DNA from: Pseudomonas ovata
GTDB lineage: Bacteria > Pseudomonadota > Gammaproteobacteria > Pseudomonadales > Pseudomonadaceae
Assembly (NCBI RefSeq): GCF_003131185.1
Contig: NZ_QFFU01000002.1
Coordinates: forward strand, 248,001-312,000
Direction of reading: 5' to 3'
DNA length: 64,000 bases
Both the position numbers and the translations under genes were made by a program. A model generated the notes under the pieces. It had not been told where the DNA came from, made no database searches, and was given only the letters and a program-made list of their open reading frames with translations. This document shows positions 25,871 through 34,937 of the stretch, piece after piece (the stretch's first letter is position 1; every line of letters begins with the position of its first letter).

Positions 25871-25885
25871 GTACACGACATGAAC
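25871..25885 (+). promoter_or_regulatory. NrtR operator 2 overlapping the pncA start
   Basis: GTACACGACATGAAC matches operator 1 at 14 of 15 positions, and its ATG is the pncA start codon. The adjoining GGAGG (25867-25871) is the ribosome site, so a bound repressor would cover the translation-start DNA. Confidence 0.66.
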
Positions 25886-26527
25886 CAACCACTGATGATC
25901 ACGGCGTCTTTCGATGTCGATGCACAAAAAAGCTTTACGCCGCTGTGCCCGGATGAACTGCCGGTCGCCGGTGGTGATCAGATCGGCACCGAGCTGAACT
26001 TCATGGCCACCCTGGCCGGCCTGCGTATCGGCAGCAAGGACGCTCACAGCCCGCAAGCCCCTTGGGTCGTGGCACAGCACACACAGATGCTGCAGCCCAC
26101 CGGGCTGGAGCATGCCGACCTGACCTGGGTCAGCCACTGCGTACCGGGCACTGAAGGCTTCACCCTGCTGGATGAACTGCCAGCCCCTTGTGACTACGAC
26201 TATTTCGTCTGGAAGGGCGTCGAGCCCGAACTTCACCCGTACGGCGCCCTCTACCACGACCTGCACGGCAAGCTTTCGACCGGTGTGATCGAGTTTCTCA
26301 ACAGCCGGGGCGTGCAACAGGTGATCGTCGGCGGCCTGGCCCTGGACTACTGCGTCAAGACCACCGCCCTGCAACTGGCAGGTGCAGGCTTCAAGGTGAT
26401 TGTCCACCTGCCGGCCTGCCGCGCCATCAGCGAGCCGGGCGCGGCCCAGGCCATCGAAGACATGCGTAACGCCGGGATCGCCACTGCGGCCACCCGGGAC
26501 CAGACCCGCCAATTGGCCGGTCAATAA
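25880..26527 (+). CDS. pncA: Nicotinamidase
   Basis: A 215-residue isochorismatase-fold amidohydrolase converting nicotinamide to nicotinate plus ammonia. Catalytic Asp in FDVDAQKSF (D14), Lys in VWKGVEPE and Cys in GGLALDYCVKTTA form the triad; DAHSPQAPWV and HCVPGTEG are metal and oxyanion segments. Start ATG 25880 has GGAGG about 8 bp upstream. First gene of pncA-pncB-nadE, which rebuilds NAD from nicotinamide; two NrtR-like operators lie in its leader. Confidence 0.93.
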   Translation: MNQPLMITASFDVDAQKSFTPLCPDELPVAGGDQIGTELNFMATLAGLRIGSKDAHSPQAPWVVAQHTQMLQPTGLEHADLTWVSHCVPGTEGFTLLDELPAPCDYDYFVWKGVEPELHPYGALYHDLHGKLSTGVIEFLNSRGVQQVIVGGLALDYCVKTTALQLAGAGFKVIVHLPACRAISEPGAAQAIEDMRNAGIATAATRDQTRQLAGQ

Positions 26528-26539
26528 GGAGCAATACTC

Positions 26540-27757
26540 ATGGACAGTGCATTCGACCGCAGCAACGGCGTGATCCAGAGCTTGCTGGACACCGATTACT
26601 ACACCTTCACCATGATGCAGGCGGTGTTGCACCAGCACCCCAACGTCGATGTGGAGTACCTGTTCATCGTCCGCTCCAAGGAGTCGCTCGGGCACCTGAT
26701 TCCGGAGATTCGCGACGAGCTGGAAAAGCTGTCCGACCTGCAGATGCGTGAAGGCGAGCAGCGTTTTCTGTTCAACAAGCACTCGCGTGAATACCTCACG
26801 CCTGATTTCGAGCAGTTCCTGGGGCTGTTTCGCTTCAACCTGCGCTACATCCATGTCGCCGAGGTCGATGGCCAACTCAACATCCGCGTTCGCGGGCCGA
26901 TGCTGCACTGCATCATGTTCGAGCAGCCGGTCCTGGCCATGGTCAGCGAGTTGCGCAACCGCGACAAATACCCGGACGTGGAACTGGCCGACGTCACCCG
27001 CCGGCTCTACCAGAAGTTCGAGTGGCTGGAAAACAACGCCAGCCCCGAAGAACTGGCCGAGCTGCGGGTTTCGGACTTCTCGACCCGTCGTCGCCTGTCG
27101 TTCCGCACCCAGCGCGAAGTGGTCGACATCATGCGCAAGGACTTTCCCGGGGTGTTCGTGGGCACCAGCAATGCGCACATTGCCTACGAGTTCGACCTGC
27201 CGCTGATCGGCACCATGGCTCACCAGTGGCTGATGGTGCACCAGCAACTGGGCCGCCTGCGCGAGAGCCAGAGCACGGCGCTGGAAAACTGGGTGCATGA
27301 ATACCGTGGCCGGCTGGGCATCGCCCTGACCGACTGCATCAGCACCGACTTTTTCCTCAAGGACTTCGACCTGTATTTCGCCAAGCTTTATGACGGCCTG
27401 CGCCAGGACTCCGGTGACCCGATCGTCTGGGCCGACAAGGTGTTACAGCGCTACAGCGAACTGGGCATCGACCCCAAGACCAAGGACCTGATGTTTTCCG
27501 ATGGCCTGAACTTCGAGAAGTGCCTGCCGATCCTGCGGCACGTGCGCGGCAAGGCCCGCTTCGGCTTTGGCATGGGCACCAGCCTGGCGTGCGATGTCGA
27601 CGGTGTGGAGCCACTGAGCATTGTCATGAAGCTGGTGCGGGTACACGGTGAGCCGGTGGTGAAGTTTTCCGACGACCCGATCAAGAACGTCTGCGAAGAC
27701 GCCTCGTTCCTGCAATACGCCGCTCAAGTCTTCAGTGTCGACTTGAACAACCAATGA
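26540..27757 (+). CDS. pncB: Nicotinate phosphoribosyltransferase
   Basis: A 405-residue type I NAPRTase. [20 protein letters not shown] is the N-terminal signature, [11 protein letters not shown] and [10 protein letters not shown] are central active-site segments, and [16 protein letters not shown] and SDGLNFEK follow. It converts nicotinate and PRPP to nicotinate mononucleotide with ATP hydrolysis. AAGGAG lies 8 bp before the ATG and only 12 bp separate it from pncA, so the genes form one transcript. Length is typical. Confidence 0.95.
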   Translation: MDSAFDRSNGVIQSLLDTDYYTFTMMQAVLHQHPNVDVEYLFIVRSKESLGHLIPEIRDELEKLSDLQMREGEQRFLFNKHSREYLTPDFEQFLGLFRFNLRYIHVAEVDGQLNIRVRGPMLHCIMFEQPVLAMVSELRNRDKYPDVELADVTRRLYQKFEWLENNASPEELAELRVSDFSTRRRLSFRTQREVVDIMRKDFPGVFVGTSNAHIAYEFDLPLIGTMAHQWLMVHQQLGRLRESQSTALENWVHEYRGRLGIALTDCISTDFFLKDFDLYFAKLYDGLRQDSGDPIVWADKVLQRYSELGIDPKTKDLMFSDGLNFEKCLPILRHVRGKARFGFGMGTSLACDVDGVEPLSIVMKLVRVHGEPVVKFSDDPIKNVCEDASFLQYAAQVFSVDLNNQ

Positions 27758-27771
27758 AGGGAGAACCCACC

Positions 27772-28605
27772 ATGAGCACCGCACTGCAAGCCGATATAGC
27801 CCGCGAACTGGGGATCAACCAACAGTGGCCCGCCGGCAGCGAAGCACGTGAAGTTGCCCGCCGTACTGCCTTTATCCAGCAGGTGTTACAGGATTCCGGC
27901 TGCAAGACCCTGGTGCTGGGCATCAGTGGTGGCGTCGACTCGCTGACCGCCGGGCGCCTGTGCCAACTGGCTGTGGAACAACTGCGTGAACAAGGCCACG
28001 ATGCACGCTTTATCGCCGTGCGCCTGCCGTACCGCACCCAGGCCGATGAGCGCGATGCCCAGGCGTCGCTGGACTTCATTGGCCCGGACCTGATCACCAC
28101 CAGCAACATTGCCGAAGGCGTCGATGGGTTGATGGCTGCCATCAGTATCGAGGGCCTGCAGCCGACACCCGAGCAGGTCGACTTCGCCAAAGGCAACGTC
28201 AAGGCCCGGGCACGGATGGTCGCGCAGTACGCCATTGCCAACTTCACGAATGGCCTGGTGGTGGGCACCGACCATGCCGCCGAAGCGCTGATGGGCTTTT
28301 TCACCAAGTTCGGTGACGGCGCCTGCGACCTGGCACCGCTGTCGGGCTTGACCAAGAGCCAGGTGCGCCTGTTGGCCGATGCGCTGGGGGCGCCGGCGCA
28401 CCTGGTGCACAAGGCACCGACGGCGGACCTGGAAGAACTGCAACCGGGCAAACTCGATGAAGTGGCCTACGGCTGCAGCTACGCCGAGATCGACGCCTAC
28501 CTGATGGGCGAGGAGGTGGTGCCGGCGACACGGGCATTGATCGAGGATGCCTACCGGCGTACGGCGCACAAGCGCGCACTGCCGTGTGTTCCTGACGCTG
28601 CTTGA
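27772..28605 (+). CDS. nadE: NH3-dependent NAD+ synthetase
   Basis: A 277-residue short NadE without a glutaminase domain. The P-loop is SGGVDS at 52-57, and [39 protein letters not shown] and [10 protein letters not shown] are family segments. It amidates deamido-NAD using ammonia, which pncA could supply. The ATG at 27772 has GGGAGA upstream and lies 14 bp after the pncB stop. Last gene of the salvage operon; it ends 9 bp before the opposing hipA stop. Confidence 0.95.
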   Translation: MSTALQADIARELGINQQWPAGSEAREVARRTAFIQQVLQDSGCKTLVLGISGGVDSLTAGRLCQLAVEQLREQGHDARFIAVRLPYRTQADERDAQASLDFIGPDLITTSNIAEGVDGLMAAISIEGLQPTPEQVDFAKGNVKARARMVAQYAIANFTNGLVVGTDHAAEALMGFFTKFGDGACDLAPLSGLTKSQVRLLADALGAPAHLVHKAPTADLEELQPGKLDEVAYGCSYAEIDAYLMGEEVVPATRALIEDAYRRTAHKRALPCVPDAA

Positions 28606-28614
28606 TTCACGGCC

Positions 28615-29829
28615 TCAGCCCAGCATGCGGGCGGCGCCCACCGCTTCGCATGCCGCCTGCAAGTCCTGGCCCTTGAGCCATTGGCCGTAATAGTCCTTCA
28701 GTTCATCTTCCCAGCCGGTGACCTCTTCCAATACCTTCTCGGCCTCGTCACGCGACAACGCAAAGTGCGCATGATGGCTGAGCAGGTTGGCGCGACTGAT
28801 CTGGCTGCCACTACGGCCCACGGCCATGGCCAGGGTCTTGGCAGGGCCTTCTTCTAAAATCGGCAGCACGTCGTAAAGCGGCGACAGGCGCCATTGTCCG
28901 TCAAGCAGCAGGATGGCGTGGTTGCGCGGGTGGTCGTCGCTGTTGCCTACCAGCGCGTTGTAGCACATGCGCCTGAACAGCTCTTGCAGGTCGTGGTCCG
29001 GCACCCCGCGCCGGCGCATCTCGTCGGCCACCGCCGCGTAACGCCAGTCGGGGTGATGGGCTGCATGCCAGTCGGCGTCCAGCAGCGTCAGCGCACTGAG
29101 CATCGGGATGCGGCGGGCGCCATCGGCCAGAGGCGTGCGATCAAAGCGCTTGATCAGCAACGTGGTCGGGTTCTCGGCATGCAGGGCGGTGCTGGCCACG
29201 TTCAAGCCCTTGCTGGCGGCAAAGTTCATGCAGGCAAATTCGATGGCGGGAAAATCATACTCATCGTAGCGGTCGCGCGGCTTGGCCAGGATCAGCATGC
29301 CTTGGTCCTGCAGCGTGCGCTTGGGCCGCGCCCCGCCCAGGGACGAGCGTTGCTGGCGAATGTTCAGCAGCCTGATCGATTGCTCGTCCAGTTGACCGTC
29401 GTACACCGCTTCACAGGCTGCGACGAACTTCGCCAGGCCCTTGAGCGTGGGCACCGTGCTCTCGCCCAGGCCCGCAGGAGGCACGGTGGACGTACCGACC
29501 ATGAGGTTGCCGATGCGGTCATGGTTGGGGGACTTGAGCAGGTAATCGATGGGCGCCAGCGCCTGGCCGTAGGCGCGGTGCAGCAGACGCTCGCCCCAGC
29601 CATCGGGCATGGCGTCATTGATGAAGCCTGGTATGCCGCGGTTCTTGACGATGCCGGTGTAAGGCTCGGCGCGCAGGGGGTAGTGAATCGGGTCGGGCAC
29701 CCAGCCGCCGCGGGCGACGTGGTCAGGCGCGTAGACGAATTCGCCCTGACGACCGCTCAGGGTCAGCCGGCCCAGGGTCAGGACCTCGCCGCTGTGAGGG
29801 TCCTGCATGTACACATAGGCGCGCGACAT
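28615..29829 (-). CDS. hipA: HipA-like Ser/Thr kinase toxin
   Basis: A 404-residue HipA-family protein. It has the N-terminal barrel (GRLTLSGRQGEFVYAPDH), a P-loop-like region SSLGGARPKRTL, FDRTP, the catalytic loop CYNALVGNSDDHPRNHAILL and the metal site LSPLYDVLP. HipA toxins phosphorylate glutamyl-tRNA synthetase in E. coli; other members have other targets. Its ATG shares one base with the stop of the upstream XRE gene, the standard antitoxin-toxin order. Catalytic-site residues look intact. The target is not predictable. Confidence 0.88.
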   Translation of the reverse strand: MSRAYVYMQDPHSGEVLTLGRLTLSGRQGEFVYAPDHVARGGWVPDPIHYPLRAEPYTGIVKNRGIPGFINDAMPDGWGERLLHRAYGQALAPIDYLLKSPNHDRIGNLMVGTSTVPPAGLGESTVPTLKGLAKFVAACEAVYDGQLDEQSIRLLNIRQQRSSLGGARPKRTLQDQGMLILAKPRDRYDEYDFPAIEFACMNFAASKGLNVASTALHAENPTTLLIKRFDRTPLADGARRIPMLSALTLLDADWHAAHHPDWRYAAVADEMRRRGVPDHDLQELFRRMCYNALVGNSDDHPRNHAILLLDGQWRLSPLYDVLPILEEGPAKTLAMAVGRSGSQISRANLLSHHAHFALSRDEAEKVLEEVTGWEDELKDYYGQWLKGQDLQAACEAVGAARMLG

Positions 29830-30173
29830 CAGAAATCCCCCGGCTTGGGTTTGCTCAGCCTGACGCGCCTGGATGCCAGGCTGGCGTGGGCATCTTCATC
29901 CTGGGTGAAGCGTGCGATCTCGGAGCTGTGCTCGATGCCGTCCAGCGTATTGAACGCCACTTCGGTCAGGCCCAGGCGCCACAGCACCAGCATGAACGAG
30001 CGCAGGTCGACTCGCTCCGAACCGCTCTCGATCTTGCGTAGCGTGTGGGGCGAGACGCCGATGGCCTGGGTCAGGTCGGCCTGGCGCAAGCCTTGAGAAA
30101 GACGTCGTGCCTTGACCAGAAGCCCGATTCTGCTGAGCCTGTCGGCACAGGCAACGGGGAAATAGTCGTTCAT
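29829..30173 (-). CDS. hipB: HipB-like XRE antitoxin
   Basis: A 114-residue protein with an XRE helix-turn-helix (KARRLSQGLRQADLTQAIGVSPHTLRKIESGSERVDLRSFMLVLWRLG). Start ATG 30173 is chosen as the nearest to the domain; an in-frame start 16 codons upstream (30221) is possible. It overlaps hipA by one base. As antitoxin it is expected to bind HipA and autoregulate from the upstream intergenic region; no clear palindrome was pinned down in the first 60 bp. Confidence 0.85.
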   Translation of the reverse strand: MNDYFPVACADRLSRIGLLVKARRLSQGLRQADLTQAIGVSPHTLRKIESGSERVDLRSFMLVLWRLGLTEVAFNTLDGIEHSSEIARFTQDEDAHASLASRRVRLSKPKPGDF

Positions 30174-30331
30174 AGTGTTTGCCTGAGTGAGCCTTAGACC
30201 AGATAAGGTGAATGCTAGCATGTATTACGCTGGATTCTGCCTTTATAAAGTTAACTAGATTTAATCTTAAAGTACTTAATGCTCGCCTTCATTAGCCTTA
30301 TAAACGCTAATCTAGAGGGTGTACCGTTTCT

Positions 30332-30440
30332 TGCAGGCGCAGCTTCAGCTGCATCGAGTGCGCAGCGCTCGTAGAAATCTGTGAAACGCCACCTATTTAC
30401 GACTGCTAACGCAGCCTATCGCGGCTGAAGCCGCTCCTAC
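30332..30440. repeat. REP-bounded element A with one 32-bp unit
   Basis: The left arm GCAGGCGCAGCTTCAGC and right arm GCGGCTGAAGCCGCTCCTAC are inverted relatives. Between them 30377-30408 (starting ATCTGTGAAACGCC, with TTTACGACTGCTA at the end) is one copy of the 32-bp unit repeated four times at 47846-47973. Confidence 0.62.
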
Positions 30441-30555
30441 CCTTGGGCTGGTTTCAGCGCAACAGGCGCAAGCGCCGTTCATTGACCCAATAGGGTGCGT
30501 AAACGCTTGAATAAAGGGCGTTCAGCACAGCAAAAATCATTTTTACGGCAAATTG

Positions 30556-30572
30556 ATGTGCACGATGCACAT
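30556..30572. promoter_or_regulatory. Perfect palindrome upstream of the codB-pucR-codA operon
   Basis: ATGTGCA-CGA-TGCACAT, a 7-bp inverted repeat with a 3-bp spacer, 122 bp before the permease ATG. A regulator site is likely by symmetry and position. The operon's own PucR-type protein is one candidate ligand. Confidence 0.55.
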
Positions 30573-30693
30573 AGCCGCATAGTCCCCGCGCCTCGTTTTT
30601 TCCCGAATCCAGACCTCTGCGAAAGCGGCCTGGTAATTGCTCCTGTTCTTGTGCGCTTCTTACTCACACCCGCACGCCAGCAGGAGAAGAAAA

Positions 30694-31959
30694 ATGAGTT
30701 CATCCGGTGATTTCCCGTTAACCGAAGCCCCGGCGTCTGCACGCAAGGGCCTGTTGTCCATTTCGATGGTGCTGTTCAGCTTTACCTTCTTCACCGGCAC
30801 CATGTTTGCCGGTGGCAAGCTGGGCATGGCGTTCTCGTTTGTCGACATGCTGTGGATCGCCGCCATCGGCAACAGCCTGCTGGCCCTGTATGCCGCCGCC
30901 TTGGCGTTCATTGCCTCGCGCAGTGGGCTGAACACCGTGCTGATGGGGCGCTTTTGTTTTGGTGAGGCCGGCAGCCGGCTTTCGGATTTCCTGCTCGGCT
31001 TTGCCGAACTGGGCTGGTACGCCTGGGGCACGGCGACCGTGGCCATTGTGCTGGTGAAAATCCTGGGGCTGGCCGAGGGCCTGACCGTCCCGCTGATGAT
31101 CGTGTTCGGCTTCGGTTTCAGCCTCACGGCGATCGTGGGATTCAAGGGGCTGGACCGGCTGTCGCGGGTCTCGGTGCCGCTGATGTTCATTCTGCTGGTG
31201 GTGTCGATGGTGATCGCCACCCGTCATGTCGGCGGCTTCGCCGGGCTGGCGGCGGTCATTCCACACGAGACCATGACCTTTTCTGCCGCAGTGACCATGG
31301 TGTTCGGCACCTTCGCCAGCGGCGCCACCCAGGCCACCAACTGGACCCGGCTGTCGAAGACCGGGCGGGCGGCGATCATTGCCAGCGTCATCAGCTTCCT
31401 GGTCGGCAATGGCCTGATGGTGGTGGCGGGGGCCTGGTGTGCCATCGTCTACCAGCAGGCCGATATCGTCGAAGTGATGATCCTGCAAGGGCTGTCGTTT
31501 GCCGCCGTGATCATGCTGTGCCTGAACCTGTGGACCATCCAGGGGCCGACCATCTACAACGTGTCGGCCGCCGCCTGCCACCTGCTGCGCAGTGAGCGCC
31601 GCCGGACCATGACCCTGGTGGCCGCCGCCGTGGGTGTGGTGCTGGCCATCGGTGGCATGTACGAGATGCTGATTCCGTTCCTGGTGTTGCTGGGCTCGAT
31701 TATTCCGCCGGTGGGTGGCGTGATCATGGCGGACTTCTGGTATCGCCATCGTGGCCAGTACCCGCTGCTGGCCACCACCACACTGCCGCGCTACAACTAC
31801 AGGGGCCTGACCGCCTACGCGGCCGGGGCGCTGGTGGCGTACAGCTCGCCGTGGGTGGCGCCACTGGTAGGCATCGCGGTGGCCGCCGTCTGCTATATCG
31901 GCCTGCTGCAGTTCAGTGGCCGGCGTGCGGCCGTGGGCTCGGTGTCGGGGCCGCAATGA
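30694..31959 (+). CDS. codB: Cytosine permease, NCS1 family (CodB-like)
   Basis: A 421-residue inner-membrane protein with about 12 hydrophobic segments. It has the NCS1 features FTGTMFAGGKLGMAFSF, FGTFASGATQATNWTRLSK and LGSIIPPVGGVIMADFW. The start is preceded by CAGGAGAAG. It overlaps the next gene by the ATGA of its stop. Together with codA it provides uptake and deamination of cytosine (or a related pyrimidine) as a nitrogen source. Confidence 0.92.
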   Translation: MSSSGDFPLTEAPASARKGLLSISMVLFSFTFFTGTMFAGGKLGMAFSFVDMLWIAAIGNSLLALYAAALAFIASRSGLNTVLMGRFCFGEAGSRLSDFLLGFAELGWYAWGTATVAIVLVKILGLAEGLTVPLMIVFGFGFSLTAIVGFKGLDRLSRVSVPLMFILLVVSMVIATRHVGGFAGLAAVIPHETMTFSAAVTMVFGTFASGATQATNWTRLSKTGRAAIIASVISFLVGNGLMVVAGAWCAIVYQQADIVEVMILQGLSFAAVIMLCLNLWTIQGPTIYNVSAAACHLLRSERRRTMTLVAAAVGVVLAIGGMYEMLIPFLVLLGSIIPPVGGVIMADFWYRHRGQYPLLATTTLPRYNYRGLTAYAAGALVAYSSPWVAPLVGIAVAAVCYIGLLQFSGRRAAVGSVSGPQ

Positions 31960-33179
31960 GCCTGACCGTCGAAGAAGTGCTCAGGCTGCCGGGGCTCGAG
32001 CCGCTGACGGTACGGGCCAGTGCACGCTGCCTGCACCGTACCGTTCGCTGGCCGTATGTGGCCGAGAACGAAGGCATTGCCGAATGGGTCATGGGCGGTG
32101 AGCTGGTATTCGTCACCGGCATCAACCACACCCGTGATGAAGCCAACCTGCTGAGCCTGGTGGAAGACGGCGTGGCCATGGGCATTGCGGGCCTGGTGAT
32201 CCTGGTCGGCAGCTCATTTATCCAGCGTATCCCGCAAGCCGTCATTGACCGGGCCGAGCAGCACGGCTTGCCGCTGATCGAGCAGCCTTACCTGCTGAAA
32301 ATGGTCTTTGTCAGTCACACCATCGGCACGGCCCTTGTGCATATGGCCCAGGCCCGGCGTTCGCAGCAGGACATCCTCAGTCAGTTACTGAGTGGCGATT
32401 ACCCGAGCCTGGCGATTGCCCGACAGCGCGCCGCGCATGCGCAGTTGCCGGTGGACGGCCCGCGCCGTCTGGTGGCGCTGCGCCTGTCTTCGGTGAGCGT
32501 GCTGTTCGAGCAGCACAACCCGGTACTGGCCGAGCAGCGTTTGCAGCAAACCCGGCAAGCCTTGCAGGACCATCTTGAAACCTGGAATCGCAGCCTGCAT
32601 GAACCGCTGCCGGTGATCCAGCAGGGCGACCTGTTCATCCTGCTGTTGCCGGAATCCGCTACCTGGCGGGCCGACCTGATGGGCCTGTACCAGAATGTCA
32701 CGGCGCTGATCGGTGACCTGACCCTGTTCATGGGGCTGGCCACGCGTGTCGAGGACTGCGGGCGTTATCGCCAGGCTTTGAACGAGGCCCGCCAGGCGCT
32801 CGATGTGGCCGAAACCCTGCACCCGGCCAGCGGCTTCTGCGATTTCAGTGAACTGGGCGTGCTGCGCCTGTTGCAGGGCATCGGTGATCGCTCGGTGATC
32901 GACCACTTTGTGCAGCAGACCCTAGGCGCCCTGATCGAGCCCTCGCGCAAACAGCCGTTTGCACTGATTGAAACCCTGGACGCCTGGCTGCAGGAAAACG
33001 GCAACGGCCACAAGGCCGCCAACCGCCTGGCGATCCACCGCAACACCATCAACCAGCGGCTCCAGCGCATCGAGCAGCAAAGCGGCCAGTCGCTGGAAGA
33101 CCCTCTTTTTCGTATGAATGCCTCGGTCGCGCTGCTGGTGTGGCGCATGACCAAAGTCCAAAGCAAGGAGTCGACATGA
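31956..33179 (+). CDS. PucR family transcriptional regulator
   Basis: A 407-residue regulator. An N-terminal PucR domain (TVEEVLRLPGLEPLTVRAS, NEGIAEWVMGGELVFVTG) precedes a central GGDEF-like/CdaR segment, and a C-terminal HTH_30 motif (NRLAIHRNTINQRLQRIEQQSGQ) lies before the end. PucR proteins control purine and pyrimidine catabolism. It is embedded between permease and deaminase with ATGA overlaps at both ends, so regulator and structural genes are co-translated. Possible target site: 30556-30572. Confidence 0.92.
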   Translation: MSLTVEEVLRLPGLEPLTVRASARCLHRTVRWPYVAENEGIAEWVMGGELVFVTGINHTRDEANLLSLVEDGVAMGIAGLVILVGSSFIQRIPQAVIDRAEQHGLPLIEQPYLLKMVFVSHTIGTALVHMAQARRSQQDILSQLLSGDYPSLAIARQRAAHAQLPVDGPRRLVALRLSSVSVLFEQHNPVLAEQRLQQTRQALQDHLETWNRSLHEPLPVIQQGDLFILLLPESATWRADLMGLYQNVTALIGDLTLFMGLATRVEDCGRYRQALNEARQALDVAETLHPASGFCDFSELGVLRLLQGIGDRSVIDHFVQQTLGALIEPSRKQPFALIETLDAWLQENGNGHKAANRLAIHRNTINQRLQRIEQQSGQSLEDPLFRMNASVALLVWRMTKVQSKEST

Positions 33180-34435
33180 ACATCATCAACGCCCGCCTGC
33201 GCGGCAAGACCGGCCTGTTCCGCCTCGAAATCAAGGACGCGAAGATTGCCGCCATCGTCGCCCAGGCGGCGGCTGTGCCGGCCAGCGGCACCACCGACCT
33301 GGACGCCGGGCAAAACCTGGTGACGGCGCCCTTTGTCGAGCCGCACATTCATCTGGACGCCACGCTGACCGCTGGCGAACCGAGCTGGAACATGAGCGGT
33401 ACGCTGTTCGAAGGTATCGAGCGCTGGGCCGAGCGCAAGGCGCTGGTGACCCACGAAGACACCAAGGTGCGGGCGCGCAAGACCATCGAGATGCTGGTCG
33501 ACCACGGTATCCAGCATGTGCGTACCCATGTCGATGTCACCGACCCCAGCCTGGCGGCGCTCAAGTCAATGCTGGAGGTACGTGAAGAAACCCGGCACCT
33601 GATCGACCTGCAGATCGTGGCCTTTCCCCAGGAAGGCATCGAATCGTTCAAGGACGGCCGCGCGCTGATGACCGAAGCGGTGGCGATGGGCGCCGATGTG
33701 GTGGGCGGTATCCCGCATTTTGAAAACACCCGCGAGCAGGGCGAATCGTCGGTGAAATTCCTCATGGACCTGGCAGAGCGCACCGGCTGCCTGGTGGATG
33801 TGCATTGCGACGAAACCGACGACCCGCATTCGCGCTTTCTGGAGGTGCTAGCCGAACAGGCGAGGGTACGCGACATGGGCGAACGGGTGACCGCCAGCCA
33901 TACCGTGGCGATGGGTTCCTACGACAACGCCTACTGCTACAAGCTGTTCCGTCTGCTCAAGCAGTCGCGGATCAACTTCATTTCCTGCCCGACCGAGAGC
34001 ATTCACCTGCAAGGGCGCTACGACGGTTATCCCAAGCGCCGTGGCCTGACCCGGGTGGCCGAGATCGACCGGGCCGGCCTGAATATCTGTTTTGGCCAGG
34101 ACTCGATCGTCGATCCGTGGTACCCACTGGGCAATGGCAATATCCTGCGCATCCTGGAGGCGGGCCTGCATATCTGCCACATGCTCGGCTACGAAGACCT
34201 GCAGCGCTGCCTGGACCTGATCACCGACAACAGCGCCCGCACGCTGCACCTGGGCGAACGCTACGGGCTGGAAGTGGGGCGGCCGGCCAACCTGCTGATC
34301 CTCTCGGCACCCGATGACTACGAAATGATCCGCAGCCAGGGGCAGGTATTGATGTCGATCCGCGCAGGCAAAGTGCTCATGCAACGCCACCCGGCCCGCG
34401 TCACCCGGCACCCCGATCTGAAGATCGCCCCGTAG
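33176..34435 (+). CDS. codA: Cytosine deaminase
   Basis: A 419-residue amidohydrolase. Metal and active-site residues appear in VEPHIHLDATL, HVRTHVDV, DVHCDETDD, SHTVAMGS and CFGQDSIVDPWYPLGNG, matching E. coli CodA. It converts cytosine to uracil plus ammonia in the cytosol. Start ATG overlaps the pucR TGA. Its TAG stop (34433-34435) is part of the GTAGGAGCG end of the adjoining REP element, so the repeat sets the C-terminus. Confidence 0.94.
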   Translation: MNIINARLRGKTGLFRLEIKDAKIAAIVAQAAAVPASGTTDLDAGQNLVTAPFVEPHIHLDATLTAGEPSWNMSGTLFEGIERWAERKALVTHEDTKVRARKTIEMLVDHGIQHVRTHVDVTDPSLAALKSMLEVREETRHLIDLQIVAFPQEGIESFKDGRALMTEAVAMGADVVGGIPHFENTREQGESSVKFLMDLAERTGCLVDVHCDETDDPHSRFLEVLAEQARVRDMGERVTASHTVAMGSYDNAYCYKLFRLLKQSRINFISCPTESIHLQGRYDGYPKRRGLTRVAEIDRAGLNICFGQDSIVDPWYPLGNGNILRILEAGLHICHMLGYEDLQRCLDLITDNSARTLHLGERYGLEVGRPANLLILSAPDDYEMIRSQGQVLMSIRAGKVLMQRHPARVTRHPDLKIAP

Positions 34436-34593
34436 GAGCGCGCTTGCCCGCGACCGGCTGCGCAGCAGTCGTAAATTTTCAGCGTTTCATAAATTTTAAA
34501 TGCGTCCACAGCTCAGCATTTGTGGCGTCTGGCAAATTTTGCGAGCGCTGCGCACTCGGTCGCAGCATTCCGGCATTCCGGCAAGCGCGCTCC
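34432..34593. repeat. REP-bounded element B
   Basis: The left arm GTAGGAGCGCGCTTGCCCGC includes the codA stop. Next come a 32-bp unit in reverse orientation (34462-34492 region: GTCGTAAATTTTCAGCGTTTC) and a degenerate second unit (CACAGCTC, ATTTGTGGCGTC). The right half TTTTGCGAGCGCTGCGCACTCGGTCGC then follows. The right arm is interrupted by a short GCATTCCG duplication before GGCAAGCGCGCTCC. Confidence 0.65.
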
Positions 34594-34647
34594 AGGCCTT
34601 GCGGCGCGAGAAGCTGATGCTTCCCGGCGCCGCGACGCCCGCTTGGA

Positions 34648-34899
34648 TTACGGCGAGATCGGATCGCTCGCCGGGAAGGTTTCTTCCACCGCTTCGTCCA
34701 GTTGCCTGTCGCTGACCGTGCGTTTTTCCAGGGCCTGTTCGCAATGGCAATTATCGGACGGGCAGGGCGCACCATCAGGGTGTCGATCGGCACAGGCCTC
34801 GCTGCACCAAGTCTTGCCGTCCCGCTCTACGGGGTCGTGGGCATTCACCGAGCAGGTGCAGCCCGGGCATGCGCAGAGTTCTGTCGTGGTAGCTGACAT
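34648..34899 (-). CDS. Pseudomonas-type metallothionein
   Basis: An 83-residue protein with nine cysteines: C9, C11, C14, C16 (LCACPGCTC), C32, C36 (WCSEAC), C46, C51, C53 (DNCHC). The zinc-finger-like fold VERDGKTWCSEACADRHP and the C-terminal tail VEETFPASDPIS are typical of PmtA-like proteins of pseudomonads. It should bind Zn/Cd and protect against metal or oxidative stress. AAGGAG precedes the ATG. It lies 38 bp after the alcohol dehydrogenase stop, probably as the last gene of the stress operon. Confidence 0.92.
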   Translation of the reverse strand: MSATTTELCACPGCTCSVNAHDPVERDGKTWCSEACADRHPDGAPCPSDNCHCEQALEKRTVSDRQLDEAVEETFPASDPISP

Positions 34900-34937
34900 A
34901 ACGCTCTCCTTACTTCATGGCCTCTTGGCGCGAGGCA

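Larger units (their letters stand above)
30174..30693. other. 520-bp intergenic region before the codB operon
   Basis: The region holds an AT-rich promoter-like stretch (30230-30300), a REP-bounded element (30332-30440) and, nearer the permease gene, a perfect palindrome at 30556-30572. No credible gene was found on either strand. Confidence 0.6.

Noticed and set aside
25853..27298. Long open frame (481 codons) on the minus strand over pncA-pncB
   Set aside because: Antisense of two well-conserved NAD salvage genes; composition is that of a shadow frame.
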